Of a DNA stretch of 64,000 bases, positions 1 to 11,639 are shown piece by piece; position 1 is the stretch's first letter; every line of letters starts with the position of its first letter. The notes below the pieces were generated by a model, which did no database searches, was not told the DNA's origin, and was given only the letters and a program-made list of their open reading frames with translations. The translations under genes and the position numbers were made by a program. Source of the DNA: Spisula solida (Eukaryota > Mollusca > Bivalvia > Venerida > Mactridae). The DNA lies in NCBI GenBank assembly GCA_947247005.1, contig OX365956.1:2673501-2737500 (forward strand), read 5' to 3'.

Positions 1-1260
1 AACTACCCTTAACAAAATAAATAATTAAATCTTTGACCGCAGCAACACAACGTATTCTGTTCAGTTCCGTGTTCCGTTCCGGGTTTTAGTAACAACCAAG
101 GACAGGGGAAGTAACTAGGTTTTCCGCGTGAATTTATTCGCGATTCGTCTGAATAGCCGAAAATAACTGATTGTACATGATGCTAGTACTTGGTAAGCAA
201 GGAAAATCGTCTTTAATACTCAAAATTAACGGATTTATACAATGAAATCAACATCCGATGCCGTGTGTTTGTGTTGATGCCAGATATTTGGTATGTACAT
301 TTCGTCCCGATCTTATTCGTACACACGTTTAACGGACCTACCGTCATGTTTACTTACAGTTATATCTCTTAATTTCTTGTACATCTGTTATTGTGTGATT
401 ATAACATGCCATAGAGTGTTCATAATCGGATATAAAACTTATTCTATTCTAAAAATGTATTATTTTTCTTTTTTGACAACGTGTATGAATACATAAATAA
501 AGTGACTCGCCCTTGTAAAGACCTCATTTGCATGTTTATTACACGTGTGTATTATGACTTTTATGTAATGGGTTTATTAAACTCCCAGAGCCTATTTTAT
601 GTGATAAATAGTCATATTGAAATGTGTATGCAAAACCTAAACAAATAAAAGTTTAATTTATAATGGACATAACTCCTGTTAAAATCAAAATTTACTTATT
701 GCAATTGAATAAGGATAAATAAGTGTTTAAGTTTCAATGCAATATTATTGATAGTATATGAGATGTGCTCTAAATGTAGCTTAGTAGCTAAGTGCAAGTT
801 AGAAAGTGATATACCTACAATTGAAATCATAGTTGACTGAACATGGTGAACAAGTGTTTCCACTGCTATTGCATGGTTGGTCCATGCTATGTAAAATATG
901 CCCTTATACAGTGGTTTTAACCAAAAACCTTAACCAATAAGTCTAAGTTAAAATAAACATTACTACAATCACAATCCAAATGGAGTTATTGCACTTGACC
1001 CGTGGTGTTCACTAATGATGGTGCACTAGTGTTGTGAGTGCCAATGCTATAGCATCGATATTATTCAAAATATGGCCTTATATAGTAATTTTCAAAAAAA
1101 AATCAAAAGTGTGGTGAAACATGGTTTATGAAGAAATATTTCTATCTCAGTTGACAATAAAAAATAATTTATTGAAAAACCATAAACATTATTGTCTATA
1201 AGGACAATACCACTTTGGTAATGTGAAATTCAACAAAGAAAGTAATTTGAAACTACTAAC
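1..1260. other. AT-rich sequence, no gene recognised
   Basis: No reading frame or domain could be supported here. Positions 60-170 are less AT-rich and contain several CpGs, which would fit a promoter or 5' UTR of something outside the window, but nothing decides this. If the minus-strand Myb/SANT-like gene has further 3' exons they should lie here or beyond the window edge; none was identified. Confidence 0.4.
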
Positions 1261-1341
1261 CTGGTACAACTTCATTTTCACCTGGTTCAATACATGTATC
1301 ATTAGTAACTGTATCATTTACCAATACCATTGAGTTACAAT
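1261..1341 (-). CDS. Myb/SANT-like gene, candidate exon 4
   Basis: Proposed fourth coding exon of the minus-strand Myb/SANT-like gene. On the minus strand an acceptor (CACTACAG) precedes an open stretch of 81 bases that ends at a GTTAGT donor. Its start phase (two bases completing a codon) matches the single base left by exon 3, making GAT (Asp), and the joined frame reads DCNSMVLVNDTVTNDT and then an acidic tail. No domain is recognisable, so the call rests on splice signals, phase and openness. It ends in phase 1, so at least one more exon is needed and was not found. Confidence 0.45.
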
Positions 1342-2404
1342 CTGTAGTGAACAACAAAATTACAGCATGAAAACCCAAATGAAGAGCTATGATATTTTTG
1401 TACAAAATTATGAATAATGGTTTTGATGAACTAATTACTTTAGAATATATTCAAGTTTATCAATTCTCATTGGTGATAGTTATGAACTTTAAACACACAA
1501 AACACAGGGACAATCACTTTTGCTCTTCTTATTCATACATCTATTTCTAATATACAAAATGATACAAATCATCCATCATCTAGCAATCAAACGTAATTGC
1601 TGAACTCGAAATTCAGTTTATAGATTGGTCAATGGACTTATCACAATTCTTGTCAATGAGATAACCATCATACTCATATTTAAGTGGAGAAAATGTTTAT
1701 GAATTTATAAAAGCATGAACAACATTATTCTCTTTGATATTTCATTGATGTGATGCAATAATTATAGATCAGTCAAATGTTACTAGTATTTCTGTGACAG
1801 TTAGTTTTAAAGCCTGAAACTCAATTCTTCAATATGAACAAAGAAGGAAAATTCAGGATTTTTATTCCTGAAATCAGGCACAGGCCTGAAAAATACCAGG
1901 CATGCAGTTACTGATTTCATAGACCATGGTTCTCACACAATCCTTACATGCAAATTCAAGAACATTTCAAGGAAGAATAAATTTTGTATTTACACATGTA
2001 CATGTACAAGGTATTTTCCAAACATTTACCATGACACAATTGTATGACTTAACATTTTGCGCTGAATATTACTATTGTCATCACGATAACTGCTTAGCTG
2101 CTTATATCTCACACTTGCACCTATACATTTACATACGTTTAATTTGAAAGTGAAACAGTGTTTCTAGCGGTTTCATTCTTTAGGCAGAAAATGTCTTAAT
2201 TTGACCACATAATACACTTTTTACTTTTCAAGATTGAAAACCTTATTGAAGGACATTTCAAGGCAGGTACCTTGTATACATCAAAAGCTCTCAAGAATTA
2301 GTAAGATCATACACTGCAACATTATTAAATTATAATTATATGTAGAAGCAATGCATATTTCAGTTGAAACATTTCTTGTCCAAAATAAAAGAATAGACAC
2401 ATAC
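1342..2404 (-). other. Intron 3 of the Myb/SANT-like gene
   Basis: AT-rich intron sequence between candidate exon 4 and exon 3. I see no repeat with clear ends and no further exon. Confidence 0.4.
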
Positions 2405-2548
2405 CATCAGTGTCGACACCACCGATTACGCCTTCCATGGCTGACCTCCCCTCAAACATATCTGCTATAACCCCTTCGGCCGGAGTCAAGCCCTCCACCG
2501 TCCCACCACCAGTAGGAGGGTGGCGTTGGTTCTGAACCTTGGTTAAGC
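2405..2548 (-). CDS. Myb/SANT-like gene, exon 3
   Basis: The exon encodes a Pro/Gly-rich linker, RHPPTGGGTVEGLTPAEGV followed by MFEGRSAMEGVIGGVDTD. A linker of the type 'TGGG..LTP.E.....I......GV.GG.DT' commonly follows the DNA-binding domain in animal Myb/SANT-like (NAIF1-like, Harbinger-derived) proteins; this is from family knowledge. The acceptor is GTTGTAG and the donor GGTATGT. It begins with two bases that complete the codon left by exon 2 and ends in phase 1. The product is expected to be nuclear. Confidence 0.68.
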
Positions 2549-3309
2549 CTACAACAGATGGATCAATCAAAGCAAGGATTTGATAACATACTATAGCGAA
2601 AATAAATATTTATTCCACACTCTGGAGGGCCATCGGGTTCATAGGACTACTGAGCTGCAGGGTGCATAAAATTTGATATTAGCTCTTATGTACAGATTTA
2701 ATAGCAGGCTGCATATTAATGACACATGTCTCATCTTTATATACATGTATATAATATATATAAATAAACTTAAGCAATTGGACACAAGGTGAAAACATTC
2801 ATCTAAGAAGGAGAATAACTCAGCCAGAAACCTAGACAGAGTTACCCAATCTGGTATATTTTGTAAAGTCATCATTTTGATCAAGTAACTTATTAAGGTT
2901 GTAGTCATTAACTCTGGTTTGAACATAACAAGCAGTTTCAGCGATATACACACTTAGAGGAAACCATGCTGTGCACATTTATCCCAGTAAAACACAGATA
3001 TCGCAAATTACATCAACAGCCGTACATGGAAGAAAATAATGCTGCGGTTATATGTCTTGATATGTTGTCAAATGCAGAATATTGGCTATGTTGGAATCGA
3101 AATAATGATTATGTACATGTGTCATATCTCTAATAAAGCACAGTCACTTGTTAGGATGTGTACATTAAATCTTGTGCGAACACTTGGGTCTACCCATCTG
3201 AACCTGTGACTGTGCTTTATTATATGTTGAAACACAGGTACATATTCATTATGTCTTAAATAAGAGGTACTGACTTCAAACTCATATAACAGTCTAATTA
3301 AATACTTAC
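2549..3309 (-). other. Intron 2 of the Myb/SANT-like gene
   Basis: AT-rich, about 760 bases. Short reading frames occur on the minus strand (for example 2639-2953), but they show no domain and no matching splice signals. Confidence 0.4.
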
Positions 3310-3374
3310 ATTTTGATTTTGAATTTTGATATTTCTTCCGGCACATTTCCCAAGTCCGTGGTATACCATATTCC
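3310..3374 (-). CDS. Myb/SANT-like gene, exon 2 (third helix of the DNA-binding domain)
   Basis: A 65-base exon reading EYGIPRTWEMCRKKYQNSK. The pattern 'RT...CRKKYQN.KSK' is the recognition-helix end of a Myb/SANT-like (trihelix/MADF-type) domain, where the usual form is 'rt.eqlrkkwknlksk'. The acceptor is TTTTCAG and the donor GTAAGTATT. Exon 1 leaves two bases and this exon supplies one, so the join reads WEEIAVALTLEYGIPRTWEM across the junction. That restored domain is the main support for the gene model. Confidence 0.75.
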
Positions 3375-4341
3375 CTGAAAATTAAAACAATTTTAAGTTT
3401 TAACATATCATAGTTAAATAAGATTTATATGTTCATCCATGTTTCACTAAATGACTTATTATCTGACTATCATTATGATGTTCATTGTTGTCTGGTTTAT
3501 ATATTCAGACAGTATCCTTACCATAATTATGCAATATGTAAATATTATTAGCAATATATTTATAGCACTATATAATTAGATTTTATACTTGGTTTTTTTA
3601 GTGTACCCAAACCTTTCTCTGCACTGCAGTAATCAGTGTCCAGTCTAAACCTTGTACATGTATATATGCAGATAGAAAAATATGCCAAGCTTCAATTAGA
3701 TTATAATAAATAAGAATTTTTTTTTAAACCAACCGAGAGTCATATTACATGACAAACATGTAACTCACAGTATAAAAATCTATCAATGTGTATTGTATTA
3801 AATTAATGCTTAAATTGTTAAATTCTTTATTATTATCAACAGAATATTGTCATGTTCAGTGTTGATTTAATCAGTATTTCATAAGAAATACAAAGTCAGT
3901 GCTAAATTGTTGATTAAAAGTCAACATGTCTAGAAATTGTCTTTTATTTGCTTTGTTTACTCCAGTGCATGTGCACTGTGTTTTACATAAGTGTTACAAA
4001 TGTAAATGGTCAAAATCTTTATTTTTACCAAAATATGGTTATGTTTGGTGTCTATTCAATAATAATTTTGTTAGGAATATAATGGCATTGTTTGTTTGTT
4101 GACTGGAAGTTTAGCTTTAGGGTAATTGCCTCTACAGAATAATAGTGTATTAAATGTTGTTGTTTACTTGGATATATACTTAGAAATTATTGGACAATTT
4201 GTATGCTTTTCGTAGACTTTGTTGTTTGTTCAATGCTGAATATTTAATGATAGTCCCATCACTTAAAAACCACGTAGCTGTGATTTCTCTGTGCACTTGT
4301 CTTTAACTTTGTAACAAACTTGGTTATATTTTACACAATTA

Positions 4342-4823
4342 GGCCAGAGTTCTTTGATTTTTCGTTACTCAGACCAAGCTGTCATTTTTTGTCATGTTAA
4401 AAAAAATGTTAATCTTTAATTGCACTTAATTTATTACATCAAATGTTTTGATGGTTATGATACTATACACCTTGTTTTATTTGGTTTTTCATTATTTTAC
4501 TAATGATAAGTTGGTATAATGCTTGTTTAAACAATAGTTGTGTTCTCATTCACCACTGTGCGATTAGGTATTAATTAGTAGTATTGAAAAAATAACTTGA
4601 CAGAAATTTAATTTTTAAATAAAATGTAAATAATTTCCTGTAGACTTTTTAAAATTATTTATCAATGTTACAGATACCTGTGCACTGTATTTGTCTTACG
4701 ATTTGACACAGTCCACCTTCAACAACATGGTAGCTATATTTTGGGAGTTTATAATTTTTCTCTCCACCTGTGGACTATTGACTCATAAATAACTGAGTAA
4801 CAAAAAATTAAAAAACTCTGGCC
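4342..4823. mobile_element. PIF/Harbinger-type MITE
   Basis: Terminal inverted repeats of about 30 bases: the left end starts GGCCAGAGTTCTTTGATTTT, and the reverse complement of the right end starts GGCCAGAGTTTTTTAATTTT. The element is flanked on both sides by TTA (4339-4341 and 4824-4826). A three-base TTA/TAA target duplication with ends starting GG is typical of PIF/Harbinger elements. No coding sequence is present, so it is non-autonomous. The TIRs and the flanking duplication are direct observations; the superfamily is inferred. Confidence 0.75.
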
Positions 4824-5814
4824 TTATTCTGAGTTTTGGACTTTACTTATACTATTTTTCTCAAGAGAGGCCAACATTTTTATATCTTCTGTTTAACGGG
4901 AAACAGGAACCTAATTTTTGCCAAAATGAATGAAAATAACATTCAAATATTTTTAAAAATCTACCGTAAAACAGAAAATAAAAATTTTGACCAGACTTGT
5001 TCCTGCTGAGTTGTATGCAAAATATTCAATAGAGCTGTTGTATGTTCATTTTGATGTTGTATCTTGAGTTATTATTGCTTTAATGTTATAATTTCTCCTG
5101 TTTTTCCGAAATTTGTCTCTTTTTATGACTTCAACTTGTATAATTAAAATCTGTTCAGTACATTTGGCATTTGTCGTTATTTTCATGCTTCTTTTATAAT
5201 TTTGTACTTTTGGGGTCTGGCTGACCAAAGATAGCCAGTTAAGTCATCATGACTAGAGAGTCGGCTAAAACAAACTCAGAACCCGGGTGTGCTAAGTTCG
5301 GGTTCGCCACACTAGGTTATAGCACTCATCCAACTGTTCCAACATATGCATCAGTCAATTGAAACCGGTGCCCCCGGAAGGGTTGGAGATAGCAGGAACA
5401 GTCCCATGTTTTTACCTTTCCAATGTCACTGCACTGCCAGGTTAGTGCATGGCGTTTGTTTTGCACCAAAATTGCAGGGAAATATAGCATTGAACATACC
5501 CATGAGGTATAGGGTGGGTAAATTGGCATGTGTTTTAACATCTGTAAGGCCCTGTGGTTTGAAATAGTATAGATCTATTTATAAAATGAGAGAAAAATTG
5601 GGGATGTCAAACTCTGTATTTTGTGATATAATTTTTAGTCCTGAGGATAGACTGTCTAAATATATTTTATTATTTACTTTAATCACATAAATTAATGTGA
5701 CATTCAATGTGAGAACAAAGGACGGAATAATTTTCTTACAACTTGTGCGATAGCAAACGCGATAAAAAATGCATGACGTCACCAGCTTTTCAGCGTAAAA
5801 ATGTAACATTGCCT

Positions 5815-6020
5815 GCTTGAATTGTGAACGGTGGTCCTGTGGATAACACTCTTGACTACTGATTAAGAGTTCCATGGTTCGAATCTCGGCAGGGTCACTT
5901 GGTCCTTTCTATAATTCTGTAACGCTTTCCAGTATTTTCCATCCAACTAGAAATGGACCGGTCGAAAACCCAGTATGTGCAATACACTGAGCGTGTTTAA
6001 TGTCAAAGAACCAAACAGTA
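5815..6020 (+). mobile_element. tRNA-derived SINE-like sequence
   Basis: The head looks like a tRNA-type pol III promoter, with an A-box-like stretch near 5827-5845 and a B box GGTTCGAATC near 5877. It is followed by a non-tRNA body containing AAAGAACCAAACAGT, a motif also found in altered form in the SINE near 57.5 kb. No target duplication was identified and the 3' end is approximate. Confidence 0.5.
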
Positions 6021-6510
6021 TTCACGGTTATTGATAAATGTTGGATTTTGTTGAGTAATCACATTGAAGTTAAGGAGACTATTCGGAACGAGCTACAGTA
6101 ATCCACCATTTTCATATAAATTGTAGCACTCTTTTTCTCTAGATTTATTTTAAGTCATCCCTTGACAGACACACCTGCCAATAATACTCGATAAGACTAA
6201 AAGGCAATACAACATAGTCATAGTTTACGTTCCAGTCACATACCTTGCACCAATAACTTCGATCAGAGGCCATGGACTCAACTACAGTACAGTTTTGGAA
6301 GAAGAAGATAAATAGGCAGTATAAATAGATAGGTTAAAAAATCAAAAGCATCATTGGACATATTGCTGTAATATGCCACAAAGTGAACTAATTCAGAACC
6401 CTAGAAAGAGAGGTTGCCTTGGGCAAAATTTGCATATACAAATAAGTGTTTCATTGTAGGAGCGCCGGTCTAATTGATCAGAAAAGGATGGAAAATATTT
6501 AGCTACTTAC

Positions 6511-6704
6511 AATGTCAATGCAACAGCTATTTCCTCCCAACGACGCCTGCGTAGTTGGGAGATTTTTATAGCACCGCTTCCCCGGTACTCCCCGAAGAGC
6601 AATCCTCCACTCTCCCGAACCAAAGTATTAAGCCGTATTTCGGAAGATTGGCACCATACTGGGCTCTTCTTTTTCCCAAACTCTGTCCTTTCTAGGTCAG
6701 TCAT
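6511..6704 (-). CDS. Myb/SANT-like DNA-binding protein, exon 1
   Basis: First coding exon of a minus-strand gene for a probable nuclear DNA-binding protein. The ATG at 6704-6702 is chosen because upstream in-frame sequence lacks another ATG. The exon reads MTDLERTEFGKKKSPVW and continues to LNTLVRESGGLLFGEYRGS, then SQLRRRRWEEIAVALT. That layout (acidic/basic start, 'L..LV.E...LLFG', 'W.EIA.AL') is the first two helices of a Myb/SANT-like domain as found in NAIF1-like and Harbinger-associated Myb proteins. The donor is TTGTAAGTAG, leaving two bases (phase 2) that exon 2 completes. Such genes can be host regulators or partners of Harbinger transposases, and I see no transposase nearby. Target genes are unknown. 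Confidence 0.75.
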
Positions 6705-6930
6705 GTTTATCAACAACTGCCTATGACGCAGACGGTACAAAACAAACTAATCTCCGATTGAAGAGTTACACCCGAAATTCGCCGCTTACGTCGCTAACAA
6801 TATCGACTTACCGAAGTTCGCACTTATGATCGTTCGTGAATTAGACTTATCGCACCGGCTTGGATAAGACCGTTTCTAAGTCTAAGTCTAAAGCTAAGTC
6901 CAAGTCTATAATATATATTGGTGAATAAGG
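6705..6930 (-). promoter_or_regulatory. Probable promoter region of the Myb/SANT-like gene
   Basis: This stretch just upstream of the ATG at 6704 has clearly more CpG (for example around 6777-6860) than the AT-rich neighbourhood. A short imperfect array of TAAGTC/CAAGTC hexamers follows at about 6876-6907. No TATA box was identified. Because the next gene runs the other way, a shared promoter is possible but not shown. Confidence 0.4.
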
Positions 6931-7652
6931 ACCATTGTGTAGTCACTAGAGGTCACAATTTTGACCTAATCATTATGAAACTTGGTCACAATGATCATCT
7001 CAACAAAATCTAGGTCAAATTCTATGTTGGGTCACCCGGGATAAAAAACTAGGTCATAAGTCAAGCAATAAGAAAACCTGGTTGTCACTAGTGGTCACAA
7101 TATTTCCCTAATCTTCATGAAACTTGGTAAAAATAATCATCTTAACAAAATCTGGGTCAATATTGGGTAATTGGGGGTCAAAAACTAGGTCAATAGGTCA
7201 AATGATAGAAAAACTTTGTGTTGTCTCTGGAGGTCACAATTTTGGCCTAATCTTTTTGAAACTTGGTCACAATAACCATATTAACAAAATCTATGTCCAG
7301 TGCTATATATAGGGGTCATCCGGGGTTAAAAACTAGGTCAAATCATAGAAAAACCTTGCATAGTGACTAGAGGTCACATTGTGACAATGTTGGCCTAATA
7401 TTCATGTGAATTGGTCACATTGATCATCTTAACAAAGTCTAGGTCAATTTTGATATTGGGGCATACAAGGTCATTAGGTCAAATTATAGAAAACCTTGTC
7501 TAGCCACTAGAAGGTCACAATTTTGCCCTAATATTTATGCATTTACTTGATTCTTAGAAGTTGTATATGATTTCTTGGATCACTATAGGGGCCTACATGA
7601 ACTACTACAACAGGTGAGCGACCTAGGGTCGTTTGGACCCTCCTGTTAATTT
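6931..7652 (+). mobile_element. AGGTCA-type repeat element, 5'-truncated copy
   Basis: About four diverged copies of the ~145-base unit (gaggtcacaatttt...aaaaccttgtgtagtcacta), ending in the family terminus CAGGTGAGCGACCTAGGG near 7611-7628 and the CCTCCTGTT tail. The opposite end (AGCTCACCTG) is missing. Short reading frames inside are fortuitous. Confidence 0.7.
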
Positions 7653-8382
7653 ATGCCCTCTTTTAAAAGATATTGCATGTTCAAATCCTGTAAAATTTCT
7701 GAATAGTAACAATTTGTAAAAAATATAAATTTATACAGGGTATCTAAAAGGACATGTTCGCTTGATGACAGGCCATAACTTTGCCAAATTAATGTGTACA
7801 TTGAAAATCATAGTCTCATTTAAAAGATAAATTGAAGAAAAATTTGGTGAATTATATCATGAGTCAATACAGGAACAGTTGATGACGTAATGTAGGGTAT
7901 AATATGTCATTGACAAAATACGTTCTAAATTGCCGAAAGACGCAGATAACATGATTGTACGGAAACTTTAGTAAATTTTATATCTTTAGCAGGAAAAGTA
8001 ATTGTCATTGGTAGTCTATTATGTCCACACTATCCTTGCTATGAAAAAATCATACTGTAAAATCATTTAAAATCGAGGTCGGGATTGATATTTGTTTGGT
8101 CATCTGGGGTAATAAAAACTAGGGCATAAGCTCAAATCTTGGAAAAAACATTTTGTGAGCTATAGAGGCTGTATCTGTCACTGGATCTTCATGCAAGTTG
8201 ATCAGAATGTTAGTCCGTCATGTAATAATATCAAGGTCACTGATTAAGAAAACATGAAAATCTTGTACTTCCAATAGAGGGTGCATAGTCAGAAATTTTA
8301 AATGATTACTTAGGTCATCATAGGGACCTACATACACTTCTACGACAAGTGAGTAACCTTGGGCCCTGTGGGCCCTCTTGTA
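7653..8382 (+). mobile_element. Degenerate AGGTCA-type repeat remnant
   Basis: AT-rich sequence with a decayed family terminus at about 8346-8381 (AAGTGAGTAACCTTGGGCCC, then a TGGGCCCTCTTGT end) and weak AGGTCA-type units from about 8090. The family terminus lies about 40 bases before the splice acceptor at 8424, so this old insertion forms the 3' end of an intron. Confidence 0.5.
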
Positions 8383-8424
8383 CTGCACAGGGACATATAT
8401 TTAAGGGTTTCCTTATAATTTCAG

Positions 8425-8801
8425 AAAAATACAATTTTCGTTACCAATATCTTTTGGTTGAGATTGGTACCAAGGTCCTGATGAATATCTTCGATTGTAA
8501 AGTCGGCCATGACTTCAGCAAGTACTTAGCAGCTAATACAAATCAAAGCCGAGCACTTCAGTTATTAATCACACCTAAGAAGAAAGGTATGAAGCCCACG
8601 CTAACATCTGAACAAGCAAAACTACTGCCACCATTGGACAATAACCCGAAATCTTCAAATTTTGACATCACCTTGTTGTCATGTCTACTTAGGAATGTAT
8701 GTGGTCTTAAAAGTTCCTTTGATGCCGTATGGACAACACCTGCATCTACAGACTTTACAGAGGAAGCAGACATAACAAGACTTAGGCAATGTAGAAATCA
8801 C
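8425..8801 (+). CDS. HEPN-NACHT-LRR protein, HEPN exon (first visible exon)
   Basis: This exon encodes most of a DZIP3/hRUL138-like HEPN domain, the N-terminal module of many invertebrate NACHT proteins. It reads YQYLLVEIGTKVLMNIFD early, then SSNFDITLLSCLLRNVCGL, then FTEEADITRLRQCRNH; the 'FDITLL..LLRN.CGL' and 'adi.r.r..RN' blocks are the family signature. The acceptor is TAATTTCAG and the donor GTAGGT. The exon starts with two bases completing a codon, so an upstream first exon with the start codon exists but was not found. It ends in phase 0, matching the next exon at 18427, and the join gives RNHLSH, a canonical R-x4-H HEPN motif. The upstream open frame back to 8349 is repeat and is not included. 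Confidence 0.8.
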
Positions 8802-8978
8802 GTAGGTACCATTTGTTCACATTATAACCACATTATGCTTTCCTTCTTGTACATGTATATATGTCTACAGATACTTTGATTTCCTGTAAATGAGTTAATA
8901 TAAGAAGAAGAGTTAGATGCTCAATGTATTTTTTTTTGGGTTGTAGGTTATGGTCATAGGCATTATATTAGCTAGATT

Positions 8979-10062
8979 TTTAGCTCACCTGTCACAAAGT
9001 GACAGAGTGAGCTTTTGTGATCACTTTTCGTCCGTCGTCCGTCCGTCCGTCAACAATTGGCTTGTGTAGACCCTAGAGGTCACAATTTTAGCCTAATCTT
9101 TATGAAACTAGGTCACAAATATTATCTCAACAAAATCTAGGTCAAGTTCGATATTGGGTCATCCGGGGTTAAAAACTAGGTCACAAGGTCAAATCATAGA
9201 AAAACCTTGTGTAGTCACTAGAGGTCACAATTTTGACTTAATCTTTATGAAACTTTGTCACAATGATCATCTCGACAAAATCTAGGTCAAGTTCGATATT
9301 GGGTCATAAGGGGTTAAAAACTAGGTCACAAGGTCAAATCATAGAAAAACCTTGTGTAGTCACTAGAGGTCACAATTTTGGTCTAATCTTTATGAAACTT
9401 GGTCACAATGATCATCTCAACAAAATCTAGGCCAAGTTTGATATGGGGTCATCTGGGGTCAAAAACTAGGTCACTAGGTCAAATCATAGAAAAACCTTGT
9501 GTAGTCACTAGAGGTCACAGTTTTGACTTAATCTTTATGAAACTTGGTCACAATGGCCATCTTAACAATATCTAGGTCAAGTTCGATATTGGGTCATCCA
9601 GGGTAAAAAACTAGGTCACAATGTCAAATCATATAAAAACTTTGTGTAGTCACTAGAGGTCACAATATTGGCCTAATCTGTATGAAACTTGGTCACAACG
9701 ATCATCTTAACAATATCTAGGTAAAGTTTGATATTGGGTCATCTTGGGTCCAAAACTAGGTCACATGGTTAAATCATAGAAAAACCTTGTGTAGTCACTG
9801 GAGGTCACAATGTCAACCTTATCTTTATGAAACTTGGTCACAATGATCATCTCAACAAAATCTAGGCCAAGTTTGATATTGGTTTATCTGGGGTCAAAAA
9901 CTAGGTCATTAAGTCAAATCATATAAAAACCTTGTGTAGTCACTAGAGGTCAAAATATTGGCCTTATCTGTATGAAACTTGGTCACAATGATCATCTCTA
10001 CAAAATCTAGGTCAAGTTCGACAGGTGAGCGACCTAGGGCCCTTTGGGCCCTCTTGTTTAAA
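8979..10062 (+). mobile_element. AGGTCA-type repeat element, complete copy
   Basis: Starts TTTAGCTCACCTGTCACAAA with a self-complementary tip (CACAAAGTGACAGAGTGAGC), then a GTCCGTCC-rich stretch, then about seven tandem ~145-base units (gaggtcacaatttt...tgtagtcacta), and ends CAGGTGAGCGACCTAGGGCC plus TTTGGGCCCTCTTGTTT. The outer AGCTCACCTG and CAGGTGAGC are inverted repeats. No coding sequence. The ends recur at several other places in this window, so they are real element boundaries. Confidence 0.8.
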
Positions 10063-10393
10063 GAAAAAAGTCGAGCTACTGTTGTGCACTATATTAATCA
10101 CCTTGTCCATCGGTCTGTCCACAGTTTTCATGTTTTTAGCTCACCTGTCTCAAAGTAACAGTGCGCTTTTTAGCTCCACTATTCGTAGAATAAGGGGAGC
10201 TATTGCAGTCACCCGAGCGTTGGCGTCGGCGAACACTTTTGTTAAAGTTTAGGTACAGGTTTTTTAACCTCTTATATTCTCTAAGTCCTTTAAGATATTG
10301 CTGTCATACTTTGCATACTTGTTCGCCATCATGACCCAACCCATATGCAGGAGTAGGTAACTCTATCAGGCATTTTGTTGAAATTATGCCTTA

Positions 10394-11622
10394 TTTTAGC
10401 TCACCTGTCACATAGTGACAAGGTGAGCTATTGTGAACGCTCTTCGTCCGTCGTCCGTCCGTGCGTCAACAATTCATTCAAACAACATCTCCTCCTAAAC
10501 CACATGGCCAATTTCAACCAAACTTCACAGGAATGTTTCTTGGGTGGTCCTTTCTAAAATTAGCTAAAAGAATTGTTATCTATAAATAACTCTGGTTGCC
10601 ATGGCAACCAAAAGGAAAATCTTTAAAAAAATCATAAAAAATCAGCCTATGGCCAGATTTCAAAATAATTTTACAGAAATAGTTCTTGAGTGGCCCTCTT
10701 ACAAAATTGACATTTTTCTAGTGATTCGTCAAAAAACATGGCCGCCAGTGGGCGGGGCTAATTTTATAATATATCTATGGTAAAATCTTTAAAAATCTTC
10801 TTGTCTGAAAGTACTTGTTGGATTTCATTATAAATTGGTAAGAATGTTCCTTGGGTGGTCCTTTCTAAAAAAGCTAAAAGAATTGTAATGGTTGTCATGG
10901 CAACCAATAGGAAAATCTTTAAAAAAATCATTAAAAATCAGCCTATGGCCAGATTTCAAAATAATTTTATAGAAATAGTTGTTGGGTGACCTTCTTACAA
11001 AATTGACATTTTTGTCTTGATTCCTCAAAAAACATGGCCGCCAGTGGGTGGGGCGCTGTTTTTCCCTATACATCTATAGTAAAATCTTTAAAAATCTTCT
11101 CCTCTAAAAGTACTTGTTGGATTTCACTATTGATTGGTAAAATTGTTCCTTGCATTGACCTTTCTTAAAATAGCTAAAATAATTCCTTTCCATGCAGAAC
11201 TCTGGTTGCCATGGCAACCGATAGGAAAATCTTAAAAAAAATCATAAAAAATCAACCGCTGGCCAGATTTCAAAATAATTTTACAGAAATAGTTGTTGGG
11301 TGACCCTCTTACAAAATTGACTTTTTTGTCGTGATTTGTCAAAAACATGGCCGCCAGTGGGTGAGGCACTGTTTTACCCTATATTTGTATAGTAAAATAT
11401 TTTAAAACTTCTTCTCTAAAAGTACTGGTTGGATTTCATGTTAAATGGGTAACAATGTTCCTTGGGTTATCCTTTCTAAAAATAGCTAAAAGAATTATAA
11501 TCCAAGCATAACTCTGGTTGAAATGACAACTGATTGGAAAAACTTTTTAAAAAAACACTTGATAAATATGGCTGTATTGTGCACAGGTGAGCGACCTAGG
11601 GCCCTGTGGGCCCTCTTGTTTC
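10394..11622 (+). mobile_element. AGCTCACCTG-ended element with a different internal body
   Basis: It has the same terminal structures as the AGGTCA-type family (TTTAGCTCACCTGTCACATA start, CAGGTGAGCGACCTAGGGCC end and GCCCTCTTGTTT tail). The interior is instead a ~300-base tandem unit built around 'ggttgccatggcaacc' palindromes and 'aacatggccgccagtggg', seen about four times. Inverted GTTGCCATGGCAAC is an RFX/X-box-like palindrome; that functional reading is only a resemblance. Confidence 0.7.
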
Positions 11623-11639
11623 TACTTAGTGCAAATAGT

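Larger units (their letters stand above)
3375..6510 (-). other. Intron 1 of the Myb/SANT-like gene
   Basis: About 3.1 kb of AT-rich intron. It contains a Harbinger-type MITE (4342-4823) and a tRNA-derived SINE-like sequence (5815-6020). Positions 5280-5560 are more GC-rich and may be an old repeat, but no ends could be defined and overlapping frames on both strands there look incidental. Confidence 0.45.

Noticed and set aside
8349..8424. Start of the HEPN protein at 8349 as suggested by the open frame
   Set aside because: This stretch is the terminus of a repeat element plus intron; a good acceptor (TAATTTCAG) ends at 8424 and domain similarity starts after it.
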